64,000 nucleotides of DNA from FEN-1219 sp036563665 (GCA_036563665.1 DATCLY010000014.1:62001-126000), one strand, 5' to 3'. Shown: positions 56,221 through 64,000, numbered from the stretch's first letter. Numbers and translations: made by a program. The notes: a model not told the origin generated them from the letters alone.

Positions 56221-56264
56221 TCAGCGGCCGGGGGCGGACAGCCGCAGCAGGCGGCCGCGGCTGC
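56033..56264. repeat. Tandem duplication of a gene 3' end plus REP
   Basis: Copy 1 (56033-56149, 117 bp) and copy 2 (56150-56264, about 115 bp) are nearly identical. Each holds the end of a REP, a type-B REP and the last 14 or so codons of the sugar dehydrogenase with its stop; only copy 2 is joined to the intact gene. Copies differ mainly by small indels inside the type-B REP (an extra G and CAC for CC), so this is a recent duplication, probably between short REP homologies. Confidence 0.85.
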
Positions 56265-57348
56265 CGCTGCGCTCGTCCTCGAGCACCCAGATGGCCCCGT
56301 CCGGGCCCTGCTCCACCGCGCGGATGCGGGCGCCCATGCGGAAGCGCTCCGCCTCCCGGGCCGAGTCGCCGCTGATCGCAACGCGCACGAGCGACTGCGA
56401 CGACAGCCCGCCGATGAACGCGTTGCCCCGCCACTGCGGGAAGTGGTCGCCGTCGTAGAACATGAGGCTCGACGGCGAGATCACGGGGTTCCAGAACACG
56501 GCGGGCGCCGCAAACTCCGGGCGCGTGGGATGATCCGGAATGTTGCGCCCATCGTAATGGTCGCCGTTCGAAACGATCGGGTAGCCGTAGTTGGCGCCGC
56601 GTACCACGAGGTTCAACTCGTCGCCGCCCCGCGGGCCCATCTCGACGTTCCAGAGCCGTCCCTGGCCGTCGAACGCGAGGCCGAGCGGGTTGCGGTGGCC
56701 GAGCGACCACACCTGCGCGGCCACGCCGCCACGCTCCGCGAACGGATTGTCGGCGGGGACGCTGCCGTCGTCGTTGAGGCGCACGATCTTGCCCAGGTTC
56801 GAGCCCATATCCTGCGCGGGGTCGAACTTCTGCCGCTCGCCCGAGCTCACGTAGAGATAGCCATCGGGGCCGAACGCGATCCGGTGGCCGTAATGGCCGC
56901 GGCCGTCCACTTTCGGCACCTGGCGCCAGATCACCTCGAGGTCGCGCAGCTCGCCGCCCGAGCCCTCGAGCACGAGCCGCGCACGCGCCACGGCCGCGCC
57001 GGCCGTCCCGCGCTCGCCGGACTCGGCGTAGCTCAGGTACACGAGGCCGTTCTCCGAGAACCCCGGATGCAGCACCACGTCGCCGAAGCCGCCTTGGCCG
57101 CCGTACTCGACCTCCGGCACGCCGCGGATATCGCCGACGGTTCCATCCATGGCGAGGAGCTTCAACGCGCCGCGCTTCTCGCTCACGAGCACCCGCCCGT
57201 CCGGCAGGAACTCCATGGCCCACGGCTCGTTGAAGTCCGCCACCTCCGTGATCGTGAACGGCGCGCTCTGGGCGAAGGGCGCCTCGCCGGCACCGCCGCA
57301 GGCGGCGAGGGCGAAGGCGTAGGCGAGGATCGTGGGACGCGCGAGCAT
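56221..57348 (-). CDS. PQQ-dependent sugar (glucose/sorbosone) dehydrogenase-like lipoprotein
   Basis: 375 residues. LAACGG is a lipobox with Cys17. The six-bladed propeller shows NEPWAMEFLPDGRVLVSEKRG, GGQGGFGDVVLHPGF, GRGHYGHRIAFGPDGYLYVSSGE, NPFAERGGVAAQVWSLGHRNPLGLAF and EMGPRGGDELN, all features of soluble aldose dehydrogenases of the GSDH family, which bind PQQ and calcium. Anchored in the envelope. GAGGAG precedes the ATG. Its last codons are duplicated downstream. Confidence 0.9.
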   Translation of the reverse strand: MLARPTILAYAFALAACGGAGEAPFAQSAPFTITEVADFNEPWAMEFLPDGRVLVSEKRGALKLLAMDGTVGDIRGVPEVEYGGQGGFGDVVLHPGFSENGLVYLSYAESGERGTAGAAVARARLVLEGSGGELRDLEVIWRQVPKVDGRGHYGHRIAFGPDGYLYVSSGERQKFDPAQDMGSNLGKIVRLNDDGSVPADNPFAERGGVAAQVWSLGHRNPLGLAFDGQGRLWNVEMGPRGGDELNLVVRGANYGYPIVSNGDHYDGRNIPDHPTRPEFAAPAVFWNPVISPSSLMFYDGDHFPQWRGNAFIGGLSSQSLVRVAISGDSAREAERFRMGARIRAVEQGPDGAIWVLEDERSGSRGRLLRLSAPGR

Positions 57349-57430
57349 GGCGATCAGCTCCTCGGAGACGGCGCGGGCTCAGGATAGCACCGGGGTGCGG
57401 CAGACGCGCCGGGCCGCGGGGGCCCGCGCG

Positions 57431-57913
57431 TCACTTCACGGCGCAGTCGCCGACGTACATCTCGGGGCGCGAGGTGAACCCGGGCAGCGCGGTGGGCATG
57501 TACTCGTGGCGCGTGTGCACGGCCTTGAGACGGCCGCCCGTGGACTCCTGCGCGAGCACGGTGGTGATGCGCAGCGGCCCGGCGTAGCCCATCTGCACGA
57601 AATGCAGATAACCCTCGGCGTAGCGCACGGAGATGAAGCTGTTGCCGAAGTCGCTCCCCGCCTCGGCCGTGCCTTCGTCGATGTTGATGTCGAAGAACGT
57701 GGCCTCGAGCGAGGCCGGCGCCACGGAAGCGGTGGACGATCCGCCCTGCCAGTCGCCGGTGACGAGCGTGGAGAACTTGCACTCCACCCGTGTGGCCCCG
57801 GCGAGGCGCTGCTGCAGCGCGCGGGAGCCCTGGGCCGACGCGGCGGTGGACAGCGCCACCAGCGCGAGGGCGGCGGCGCCCGAAAACGCGATTGTCAACG
57901 CCCGCTGCGTCAC
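57431..57913 (-). CDS. Secreted protein of unknown function
   Basis: About 160 residues from a GTG at 57913 (AAAGG upstream). Signal peptide about 1-28 (ALVALSTAASAQ). The mature part has two Cys (VECKFSTL and GDCAVK) that could pair, strands such as SLEATFFDINIDEGTAEAG and a conserved-looking SVRYAEGYLHFVQMGYAGPL. I recognise no family. An ATG further upstream would add 29 residues crossing the divergent promoter region, so the GTG is preferred. It starts back to back with the FMN-binding gene. Confidence 0.65.
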   Translation of the reverse strand: MTQRALTIAFSGAAALALVALSTAASAQGSRALQQRLAGATRVECKFSTLVTGDWQGGSSTASVAPASLEATFFDINIDEGTAEAGSDFGNSFISVRYAEGYLHFVQMGYAGPLRITTVLAQESTGGRLKAVHTRHEYMPTALPGFTSRPEMYVGDCAVK

Positions 57914-58017
57914 GGGGGCCTTTCTAGCACGCGGCCGCGCGTTTTGCCACGCCGCACCCAAATTGACCGGCTCGCGCAGCCCCACGGATAATCGAGGCAT
58001 TCGAGGAGATTCCCTGC

Positions 58018-58545
58018 TTGCGAGTCGCGCCCTTCCTCATCGCCACCGCCCTGCTTGCACTTCCCGCCGCCGAGAGCCAGATGGTCGAAGACCAGGCGCT
58101 CCTCGAGCAGCTGCAGCGCCTGTTTCCCGAGGCGGCGAGCTTCTCGACGAAGAGCGGCAATCCGCCGCACTACAAGGCGCTCGCGCCGTCCGCGTCGGGC
58201 CAGCCGCCCGAGGTCATCGGCTACGCGTATTGGACCACGGAGCTCGAGCCGCTCGAGCGGGGCTACGACGGCCCCATCAAGATGCTCGTCGGCATGGACA
58301 CGAACGGCGTGCTGAAGGGCATCATCGTCACGGAGCATCGCGAGCCGTACGGCTACTTCTCCGTGGACCTGCCCGAGTTCGCGGAGCAGTTCGCCGGCAA
58401 GAGCGTCCGTGACCGCTTCAAGGTGGGCGAGGACATCGACGCGATCTCGCGCGCCACCATCACCGTCGAGAGCGCGAGCCGCGCGGTACGCAACAGCTCC
58501 CGCCGCATCGCCCGCGCCTATCTGGTCCCGCCCGAGCAGCGGTGA
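58018..58545 (+). CDS. FMN-binding domain protein (NosR/RnfG-like), exported
   Basis: 175 residues from a TTG at 58018 (GAGGAG nine bases before). Signal-like N-terminus (1-20), then the FMN_bind fold: YDGPIKMLVGMDTNGVLKGIIV is typical, followed by DAISRATITVESASRAV, where the Thr in a D-x-x-S-x-A-T context is the site usually carrying covalent FMN. It overlaps the next gene by four bases. Together they resemble a NosR split into its flavin and iron-sulfur halves. Confidence 0.87.
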   Translation: MRVAPFLIATALLALPAAESQMVEDQALLEQLQRLFPEAASFSTKSGNPPHYKALAPSASGQPPEVIGYAYWTTELEPLERGYDGPIKMLVGMDTNGVLKGIIVTEHREPYGYFSVDLPEFAEQFAGKSVRDRFKVGEDIDAISRATITVESASRAVRNSSRRIARAYLVPPEQR

Positions 58546-59624
58546 ACGAGCAGCCCCTGCCGTGGCCGAGGTGGGAGCGTCGCCCGGCGGCGCCGGCCTC
58601 CGCCGTGAGCGGCCGGGCTCCCGAGGCAGCGGCGGCCCTGCCGCGCGGGCGTGGCGCGGCCGTCCGCTCCGTGCTCGCAGCCGCCGGCCGCTCCGCCTCC
58701 TGGCTGCTCGCCTTCGTCGCCGGCACCCTCTACGCGCAGTCCACGGACCCCGAGGACGACGGCGGCTGGAACTTCGAGGACATCGACGAGCCCGAGCCCA
58801 CGCTGCTCGAGCTCGCCCGCGATCAGGCGCTCGACGTCGGGCTCTTCGCCGCCTTCGCCACGCTGGCGATGGTGAGCTTCTTCAAGAAGAGCGTGCCGCT
58901 CAAGTACGTCACGCTCGTGGTCACCGTGCTCTATCTCGGCGTGTACAAGAGCCAGCTCATCTCCATCGTGAACGTGTTCGGCGCGATCACCGGCAACCTG
59001 CCGATCTTCTCGTACAACATGGCGTGGTACGCGTTCGCGGTCTTCACGGTGGTCACGACGATTCTCTGGGGCAGGCTCTACTGCGGGCGGATCTGCGCGT
59101 TCGGCGCGCTCACGCAGCTCATCGACGCGGTGGTGCCCGCGCGTTTCCGCGTGGAAGTGCCGCGGGCGCTCGAGCGGCGGGCGAGCTATATCAAGTACGC
59201 CATCCTGCTCGGCGCGGTGGCCTATTTCCTCGCCACGCGCGAGATCGCGTTCTACCGCTACATCGAGCCGTTCTGGCTGTTCTCGTTCGAAGGGACCACG
59301 GTGCTCTGGATCGGCCTCGGCGTGCTGCTCGTCGCCACCGTGTTCGTGCGCAACCTCTACTGTCGCTTCCTCTGTCCGCTCGGCGCCGCGCTGGGGCTGC
59401 TCTCGACGCTCAGCGTGTTCCGGATCAAGCGCTGGTCGGAATGCAGCCGCTGCGCGCTCTGCGAGAAGACGTGCGAGTGGGGCGCCATTCGCGAGCGCAG
59501 GATCCTCATGACCGAGTGCGTGCGCTGCGACGACTGCGAGCGGCTCTACGACGATCGCCGGCGTTGCCCGCACTGGCTGCTCGAGGCGAAGCGCAAGGCG
59601 CGCGCCGCCGAAGCGGCGCGCTAG
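58542..59624 (+). CDS. NosR/NapH-like membrane iron-sulfur protein
   Basis: 360 residues from a GTG overlapping the previous stop. About six membrane helices; two cytoplasmic CxxxC(P) loops, LYCGRICAFGALTQL and LYCRFLCPLGAALGLL, then two ferredoxin-like clusters, CSRCALCEKTC and CVRCDDCERLYDD ending in CPHW. This is the C-terminal half of NosR. It likely passes electrons from quinol to the FMN protein outside the membrane. No nitrous-oxide reductase or apbE gene is nearby, so the final acceptor is unknown. Confidence 0.88.
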   Translation: MNEQPLPWPRWERRPAAPASAVSGRAPEAAAALPRGRGAAVRSVLAAAGRSASWLLAFVAGTLYAQSTDPEDDGGWNFEDIDEPEPTLLELARDQALDVGLFAAFATLAMVSFFKKSVPLKYVTLVVTVLYLGVYKSQLISIVNVFGAITGNLPIFSYNMAWYAFAVFTVVTTILWGRLYCGRICAFGALTQLIDAVVPARFRVEVPRALERRASYIKYAILLGAVAYFLATREIAFYRYIEPFWLFSFEGTTVLWIGLGVLLVATVFVRNLYCRFLCPLGAALGLLSTLSVFRIKRWSECSRCALCEKTCEWGAIRERRILMTECVRCDDCERLYDDRRRCPHWLLEAKRKARAAEAAR

Positions 59625-59733
59625 CGCGGCGCCACCGTCGCCGAACGCAGACACGCAAAGCCCCCTCGCCTTCAGGCGACGTTCAGTTGAGCGGCGCTAT
59701 GTTCGTTCCGTAACGGACAGGGAAAGCGCTGCG

Positions 59734-59988
59734 ATGAACCGGCTGTTCAAGATCACGCATTTCGTGCTGATGTTTCTGAGCGTGGCGGGCGTGGCGGACG
59801 CGAGCCGCATCGAGGACGGCGGCGCGGCACCCGCGGGCTGGCACCCGGCGCGAGGCGAGCAGTCGGAGCGGGAGCGCGACCGCCGCTACGCCGACCTCGC
59901 GCGCGAGGACCGCAGGCGACGGGAAGACGCGCAGCGCAAGGCGGGGCGCGTCGCGCCGGGCGGCGGGCAGGAGCGCAAGCGGGACTGA
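59734..59988 (+). CDS. Small hypothetical secreted protein
   Basis: 84 residues: a hydrophobic N-terminus (ITHFVLMFLSVAGVADAS, a plausible signal peptide) followed by a highly charged Arg/Glu/Asp-rich tail (SERERDRRYADLAREDRRRR). AGGGAAAG lies about ten bases before the ATG. No known family. The charged tail is a low-complexity sequence that can arise by chance in high-GC DNA, but the signal peptide and ribosome site favour a gene. Confidence 0.5.
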   Translation: MNRLFKITHFVLMFLSVAGVADASRIEDGGAAPAGWHPARGEQSERERDRRYADLAREDRRRREDAQRKAGRVAPGGGQERKRD

Positions 59989-60064
59989 AGCGGCGCGCGC
60001 CGCGTGACCAGCCCGCGCAGTGTCACCAGTCCGCGCAGCGCCGCGAGCCCGCGCCGCGCGAGCG

Positions 60065-61597
60065 TCAACGCCGCAGCAGCCTCCGCACGAGCCGTCCCGC
60101 GCCGGCCACGCGCCTGAGCGACGCGCGCAGGCCGCGCTCGCCCTTCGCCGTGCGCAGCACGCGGACCCAGCGCGCGCGCTGCGCCTCGCCCACCGCGGCC
60201 TCGATCATGAGCCACAGCAGATCCAGGTTGTACGGCGGCGCCACGTCCAGGCGCATCGGCACGACGGCCGCGGGCGCCACGTCGAGGTCGGCGGCGAGGC
60301 CGTCGAGCGCCGCGCGCAGCGCGCGCTCGGCGGGCGTCGAGGGCGCGTCCACGTCGTACGGCGGCGCCCACTCGCCGGGCGCGAGCAGCAGGTCGAGGTG
60401 CGTCGCCACCACGAGCAGCGGCGGCATCTTGCGGTGCGGATTCGCGGCGAAGCGCGCGCGCAGCGCGTCTAGGGCCGCGCGATCGAGCGCGCGGTCGGTG
60501 CGCTGCGCGGCCGTCACCCAGATGATCAGGTCGCAGACGAACGCGCGCTTCACGAACTCCGCGATGCCGTCGTCGCCGTCGACGCCGGGCGAGTCGATCA
60601 GATAGGCGGCCGGCAGCCCTTCCTGGCGCAGCTCGTAGCCCGAGAACGCGGCCGTGAACGGCGCGACGTCCACCGTGCCGCTGAGCTCGTCGAGCATGGC
60701 CCGCACCAGCGTGGACTTGCCCGCGCCCGGCCGGCCGGACGTGAGCAGACGCAGCGAGCCCGGCGCCGCCACGGCCGCGCCGCCGAGCCCCTCGGCGGCC
60801 GCCGCGCGGGCGAGCTGCAACGCGTCCACGCGGAGCCGCCCCGAGTAGAGCTCGATGGCGGCGCGGCCCACCTCCTCGATCCAGAGCCGCGCGATCCGCC
60901 GCCGCACGTTCGTCTGCACCGTGGTGAAGAGATCGCCGACCATGTGGTCGCGCACCTCGGCCACCAGCGCGTGCAGCGGGCTCGCGGCCCGGGCCATCCG
61001 GAAGAACGAATAGATGCGCAGGCCGCGCTCGACGCCCGCCGCGAGCAACGGCCGGAAGCCCCAGGCGCGGATCAGCGAGCGCGCCTTGAGCCTGTGCGAC
61101 AGCGGCACCTGCTCGAGCAGCACGAGCCTGAGCCGCGCGCTCACGCGCTCGGTGAGGAGCAGGAGCTCCGGCAACGTGAACTCGAGCGCGGGCTCCGGCG
61201 GCTCGGGGTGATAGTGGCGCGCCACCGCACTTATCGTGCGGCGCGCGGCTTCGAGCATCGCGCGATGATCCTCGAGCATGGCCGCGTCCGCTTCGCCGCT
61301 GAGCCTGCGCACCGCGTCCCACGCGGCGAGCTCCTGCGGCGCCCAGGTGGGATCGGCCGGCGTGATGGCCGGCGGCTCGGTGCCCGTGCGGGGCGGCCGA
61401 GGACGGTGCCGCCACCGCAGCACGCCCCAGGCGAGGCCGGTCAGGCCGCTCGCGGCGAGGAGCCACCAGAGCAGCCAGCCGCGCTCCCAGAGCCAGGCGA
61501 CGCCCGCGCCGAGCAGCACGAGCGGCGGCACGAGCAGCACGAGGACGGCTGCGAGCTCCACCCACCAGCGAAGCCACTTGCGCCGCCCGACCTTCAC
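60065..61597 (-). CDS. Membrane-anchored GTPase-domain protein
   Basis: 510 residues. Two N-terminal membrane helices (about 10-60), a helical middle region, and a G domain at about 285-470: G1 GRPGAGKST, a DSPG (G3) segment in LIDSPGVDGDDG, and THLD as a probable G4. It resembles large membrane GTPases of the YcjX/DUF697 or dynamin-like kind, without a close match that I can name. Its start overlaps the stop of the GlxA-type regulator by four bases, so the regulator may control or respond to it. Confidence 0.75.
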   Translation of the reverse strand: MKVGRRKWLRWWVELAAVLVLLVPPLVLLGAGVAWLWERGWLLWWLLAASGLTGLAWGVLRWRHRPRPPRTGTEPPAITPADPTWAPQELAAWDAVRRLSGEADAAMLEDHRAMLEAARRTISAVARHYHPEPPEPALEFTLPELLLLTERVSARLRLVLLEQVPLSHRLKARSLIRAWGFRPLLAAGVERGLRIYSFFRMARAASPLHALVAEVRDHMVGDLFTTVQTNVRRRIARLWIEEVGRAAIELYSGRLRVDALQLARAAAAEGLGGAAVAAPGSLRLLTSGRPGAGKSTLVRAMLDELSGTVDVAPFTAAFSGYELRQEGLPAAYLIDSPGVDGDDGIAEFVKRAFVCDLIIWVTAAQRTDRALDRAALDALRARFAANPHRKMPPLLVVATHLDLLLAPGEWAPPYDVDAPSTPAERALRAALDGLAADLDVAPAAVVPMRLDVAPPYNLDLLWLMIEAAVGEAQRARWVRVLRTAKGERGLRASLRRVAGAGRLVRRLLRR

Positions 61598-62613
61598 GCC
61601 TGCGCGAGGGGACGGAACATGCGCCGATACTCGCTCGGCGCGAGACCGGTGCAGCGGCGGAACACGCGGCGGAAGAACGACGCGTCCTCGTACCCCACCG
61701 CGAAGCTGATCTGATCCACCGCGAGGTCCCCCGTCTCGAGCAGCCGCTTAGCCTCCTCCACGCGCAGGTTCTGCACGTACTCGATCGGCGTGCAGCCGGT
61801 GGCGGCCTTGAAGCGCCGCTTCAGCGTGCGCTCCGGGATCTTCGCCACGGCCGCCATCCGCGCGACGACGTTGTCCTCGCGGAAGTGCCGCGAGAGCCAC
61901 CCCTCGCACTTCTGCACGATGTGATCCGCGTGCGGCAGGTTGCGCACGAGCGCCGCGTACGGCAGCTGTCCCTCGCCGTGCCATTTGAGCAGATAGACCT
62001 TGGCGACGCGCAGCGCCTCGTCGCGGCCCACGTGGCGCGAGATGATGTGCATCGCGAGGTCGTGCCACGCGGTGGCGCCCGCGGCCGTGACGATCCGTTG
62101 CGGATCCGCGAGCACGAGGTTCGGCTGCGGATCGAAGCGCACCTCCGGGTAGAACCGCGCGAAGAGATCCTGATAGCCCCAGTGCGACGTGGCCGGGCGG
62201 CCGTCGAGGAGCCCGGCCTCCGCCAGCATCACGCTGCCCGAGCAGGCGGAGTAGATGAAGGCGCCGGCCTCGTAGCGGCGCCTGAGCCAGTCGGTGACGG
62301 TGGGATAGCGGCCGTGCAGCGGCGTGTCGGGGCCGAGCCTGAGCTCCGGCACGATCACGATGCACGCCGCGGGATCCTCGTCCACGGACGCGTCCGGCGT
62401 CACCGGCACGCCCGGCGCGCACGTGAACGGCTCGGGCTGCACCGCCACGATGCGCACGCGGAAGCGCGCCGGCAACGGCGCATCGTTCACCAGGCTCTGC
62501 CAGCTCCGGCCGGTGGCGCAGAGCACGTCCACCATGCCGTAGAGCGCCGCGCCCGCCGTTTCCGGCACCGCGACGACCGCGACGTCGATCGGAAAGGCAT
62601 CGTCCTTGGCCAT
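61594..62613 (-). CDS. GlxA-family AraC transcriptional regulator (DJ-1/PfpI domain)
   Basis: 339 residues. Residues about 8-190 are a DJ-1/PfpI-like sensor domain (VPETAGAALYGMVDVLCATG, and FIYSACSGSVMLAEAGLLDGR with the Cys of the ACSG elbow). Residues about 225-335 form the AraC helix-turn-helix pair, ending SFAVGYEDASFFRRVFRRCTG and LAPSEYRRMFR. GlxA-type regulators usually control amine, carnitine or small-molecule metabolism. The gene leads the GTPase gene with a four-base overlap. Confidence 0.92.
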   Translation of the reverse strand: MAKDDAFPIDVAVVAVPETAGAALYGMVDVLCATGRSWQSLVNDAPLPARFRVRIVAVQPEPFTCAPGVPVTPDASVDEDPAACIVIVPELRLGPDTPLHGRYPTVTDWLRRRYEAGAFIYSACSGSVMLAEAGLLDGRPATSHWGYQDLFARFYPEVRFDPQPNLVLADPQRIVTAAGATAWHDLAMHIISRHVGRDEALRVAKVYLLKWHGEGQLPYAALVRNLPHADHIVQKCEGWLSRHFREDNVVARMAAVAKIPERTLKRRFKAATGCTPIEYVQNLRVEEAKRLLETGDLAVDQISFAVGYEDASFFRRVFRRCTGLAPSEYRRMFRPLAQA

Positions 62614-62795
62614 GTGCTACCCGCCGTGGCAAGCGCCGACCGGGCTGGTCCTCGAGCCATCTTACCTACGGGCGGGCCCCGGCCCATGGCGGCCGTCACG
62701 TTCCGGGGGACGGGCGCAGCGCGTACCGCGCGGCCACCCTTCGCCTGCTCGCGTGCATCGGCGGGCGCGCGGCGCCTGGCGAGGACCAGGGTTCG

Positions 62796-62817
62796 AGGCG
62801 CCTTCCTAGGCGCGATC
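62796..62817. repeat. Degenerate REP-like palindrome at a gene end
   Basis: AGGCGCCTTCCTAGGCGC followed by GATC resembles the stem-loop of a type-B REP with CCTTCCTAGG in place of CCTTTCCAGG and without the GTGGGA head. It spans the stop codon of the DUF2784 gene, so a REP insertion may have set that protein's C-terminus. Confidence 0.5.
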
Positions 62818-63234
62818 CTTCGTTCGACGTGGCGTGACGCGGATGCGCGGCGGATACCGGATCCACACGGCCACCACCAGCAGCGCGAACAGCGTGTAGG
62901 CGACGGCGAACGCCCACCACGGGCCTTCGTAGAACAGCAGCCGCGTCACCCAGTGCTGGATGAAGCCCCCCTCGCCGTAAGAGGGCGAGCCCGCCTGCCG
63001 CCGCAGCCAGCGCTCGAGCGTGGTGAGCGGACACTCGATGCCGACCCACGACGACGCGGCCACCACCGCGATGGCGGCGAGGTGGATGGCGCGGAACCAC
63101 CCGTCATTCACCCACGACCACCCCGCCCGGTTGCCCGCGACGATCAGGGGCAGCGCGCCGACGATGAAGATCACCACGGCGAAGTGCAGCAGCAGCACGA
63201 GGTCGGCGAGGAGCTGATAGGAGGCTGTCGTCAC
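62806..63234 (-). CDS. DUF2784 membrane protein
   Basis: 142 residues from a GTG at 63234. Three membrane helices (LADLVLLLHFAVVIFIVGALPLIV; AIHLAAIAVVAASSWVGI; WWAFAVAYTLFALLVVAVWI) and the C-x-L-T-x-x-E motif (IECPLTTLERWLR) are those of DUF2784. Function unknown. An upstream in-frame extension is the translated REP sequence at 63.26-63.34 kb and not part of the protein. A partial REP-like palindrome overlaps the stop region. Confidence 0.85.
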   Translation of the reverse strand: MTTASYQLLADLVLLLHFAVVIFIVGALPLIVAGNRAGWSWVNDGWFRAIHLAAIAVVAASSWVGIECPLTTLERWLRRQAGSPSYGEGGFIQHWVTRLLFYEGPWWAFAVAYTLFALLVVAVWIRYPPRIRVTPRRTKDRA

Positions 63235-63261
63235 GGCTGCCGGAGGGAAGCGAAAAGAAGG

Positions 63262-63344
63262 GTCGCGGCTGGAAAGCCGCTCCCACCTGGCGACCACACG
63301 TGGCCGAGGAACGAAGCCGGTGGGAGCGGCTTTCCAGCCGCGAC
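63262..63344. repeat. Pair of type-A REP units in inverted orientation
   Basis: Units at 63262-63287 and 63319-63344 are perfect 26-bp reverse complements with a 31-bp spacer, each with stem GCGGCT/AGCCGC. Inverted pairs of this kind are the typical mobile REP doublet. It lies upstream of the DUF2784 gene and the divergent DUF885 gene. Confidence 0.87.
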
Positions 63345-63470
63345 TCGTTCGACCACAAAAGGGTGCGCCCGAGTCAGGCAATTGTAGCGGAGCGCGGCCT
63401 CCCGGCGCGCCTTGCCTATCCGGCATTGGGCACGCATGATCGACCTCAGAACGAGCGCGCGGGGGAGATC

Positions 63471-64000
63471 ATGCGCCGACTGTTAGCATTGCTCACTTTC
63501 TTCGCCCTGATCGCCGCCTGCGACAACGGCGGCGATTCGCCGGCCACGCCCCCGTCGGCCGGCGAGCGGCCGGCCGCGCCCGCCGCATCGCCGGGGCCCG
63601 GCACCGCGGCCACGCCGGAGCAGCGCGAGCGCGAGACGCAGCGCTTGAACGAATGGCTCGACGCGCGCTTCGAGGAGCAGCTCGCGTTCTCGCCGATGCA
63701 GCAGACGATGCTGGGGCGCAAGACCGACTACGACCGCATCGACGACGTCTCGGAGCAGGCGCAGGACGCGCAGTTCGAATGGCGGCTCGAGACCGTGCTC
63801 GAGCTGCGCGAGACGTTCGATTACGACCGGCTCACGCCCGAGGGCCGGACCTCTTACGACCTGTGGGTCTACGCGTTCGAGCGGGCGAGGGCCGCGCGGC
63901 CGTTCCGCCGCCACCACTACGTCTTCACGCAGATGAACGGGCCGCACACGCAGCTGCCGCAGTTCCTCATCAACTTCCATCGCGTGGACGAGCCCGACGA
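63471..64000 (+). CDS. DUF885 family lipoprotein, N-terminal part
   Basis: The first 176 codons of a larger gene that runs off the window. ATG at 63471 after GGGGGAGATC. LIAACDNG is a lipobox with Cys17, followed by a Pro/Ala-rich linker (about 20-50) and the start of a DUF885 domain: LNEWLDARFEEQLAFSPMQQTMLG, DYDRLTPEGRTSYDLWVYAFERA and HHYVFTQMNGPHTQLPQFLINFH. DUF885 proteins are predicted M32-like metallo-carboxypeptidases in many proteobacteria; the zinc motif would be beyond the window end. Confidence 0.88.
   Translation, partial: MRRLLALLTFFALIAACDNGGDSPATPPSAGERPAAPAASPGPGTAATPEQRERETQRLNEWLDARFEEQLAFSPMQQTMLGRKTDYDRIDDVSEQAQDAQFEWRLETVLELRETFDYDRLTPEGRTSYDLWVYAFERARAARPFRRHHYVFTQMNGPHTQLPQFLINFHRVDEPD

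Noticed and set aside
59645..59700. CACGCAAAGCCCCC resembling part of a cyclic-di-GMP riboswitch
   Set aside because: The required upstream GGGCAAACC, the GAAA loop and the downstream TAGCGGGG are absent.
63235..63426. N-terminal extension of the DUF2784 protein
   Set aside because: It is the translation of the inverted REP pair and has no ribosome-binding site; the GTG at 63234 fits the family start.

Overview
The window is very GC-rich, densely packed DNA that looks like the chromosome of a free-living, non-enteric gammaproteobacterium. Pointers are TypA, a TonB-dependent receptor, an HAE-type RND pump, two DUF3014 proteins, a GN-type sortase with its LPXTG target, and Xanthomonas/Pseudomonas-like REP palindromes. 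No rRNA, tRNA, phage, insertion sequence or CRISPR array was seen, and the genus cannot be fixed from sequence alone.

Layout. 1-2.0 kb: the 3' end of typA and a two-gene membrane-protein unit. 2.07-2.18 kb: a large inverted repeat. 2.3-7.7 kb: a head-to-tail, overlapping run of a secreted cyclophilin, a CoA-type aldehyde dehydrogenase, an FAH-family hydrolase, a SnoaL-like protein and both subunits of a LigAB-type extradiol dioxygenase, probably a meta-cleavage pathway of unknown substrate. 7.8-17.2 kb: a lipoprotein, two MHS-family transporters, an RND adaptor/permease pair, a persulfide dioxygenase-rhodanese fusion and a GFA-family protein. 17.2-29.9 kb: one long minus-strand nitrogen operon in the order porin, urtABCDE, NiCoT-type nickel transporter, ureDABCEFG, preceded by a consensus-quality sigma-54 promoter. 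Together these genes would admit urea, import it, bring in nickel and assemble urease.

30.2-31.6 kb: a fibronectin-type-III lipoprotein gene preceded by two tandem cyclic-di-GMP-I (GEMM-I) riboswitch aptamers, the most striking regulatory structure of the window. 31.6-38.6 kb: small stress and envelope proteins (CsbD, DUF2934, two related secreted proteins of which one carries a glycine zipper), a GMC oxidoreductase, tandem DUF3014 paralogues and a beta-barrel protein. 38.8-40.8 kb: an alkylation-repair pair (Ada-AlkA fusion and Ogt). 41-46.6 kb: FKBP isomerase, Vgb-like propeller, TonB receptor and a Tat-exported aldo/keto reductase. 46.7-54.1 kb: hybrid histidine kinase, second aldo/keto reductase, PqaA-like hydrolase, sortase target and sortase. 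54.2-64 kb: TPR protein, PQQ-type sugar dehydrogenase with a duplicated 3' end, a split NosR-like flavin/iron-sulfur module, a GTPase coupled to a GlxA-type regulator, a DUF2784 protein and the start of a DUF885 lipoprotein.

REP palindromes occur in clusters at about 40.8, 49.7, 56.0 and 63.3 kb. They fall into two main stem types that differ by compensatory base changes.
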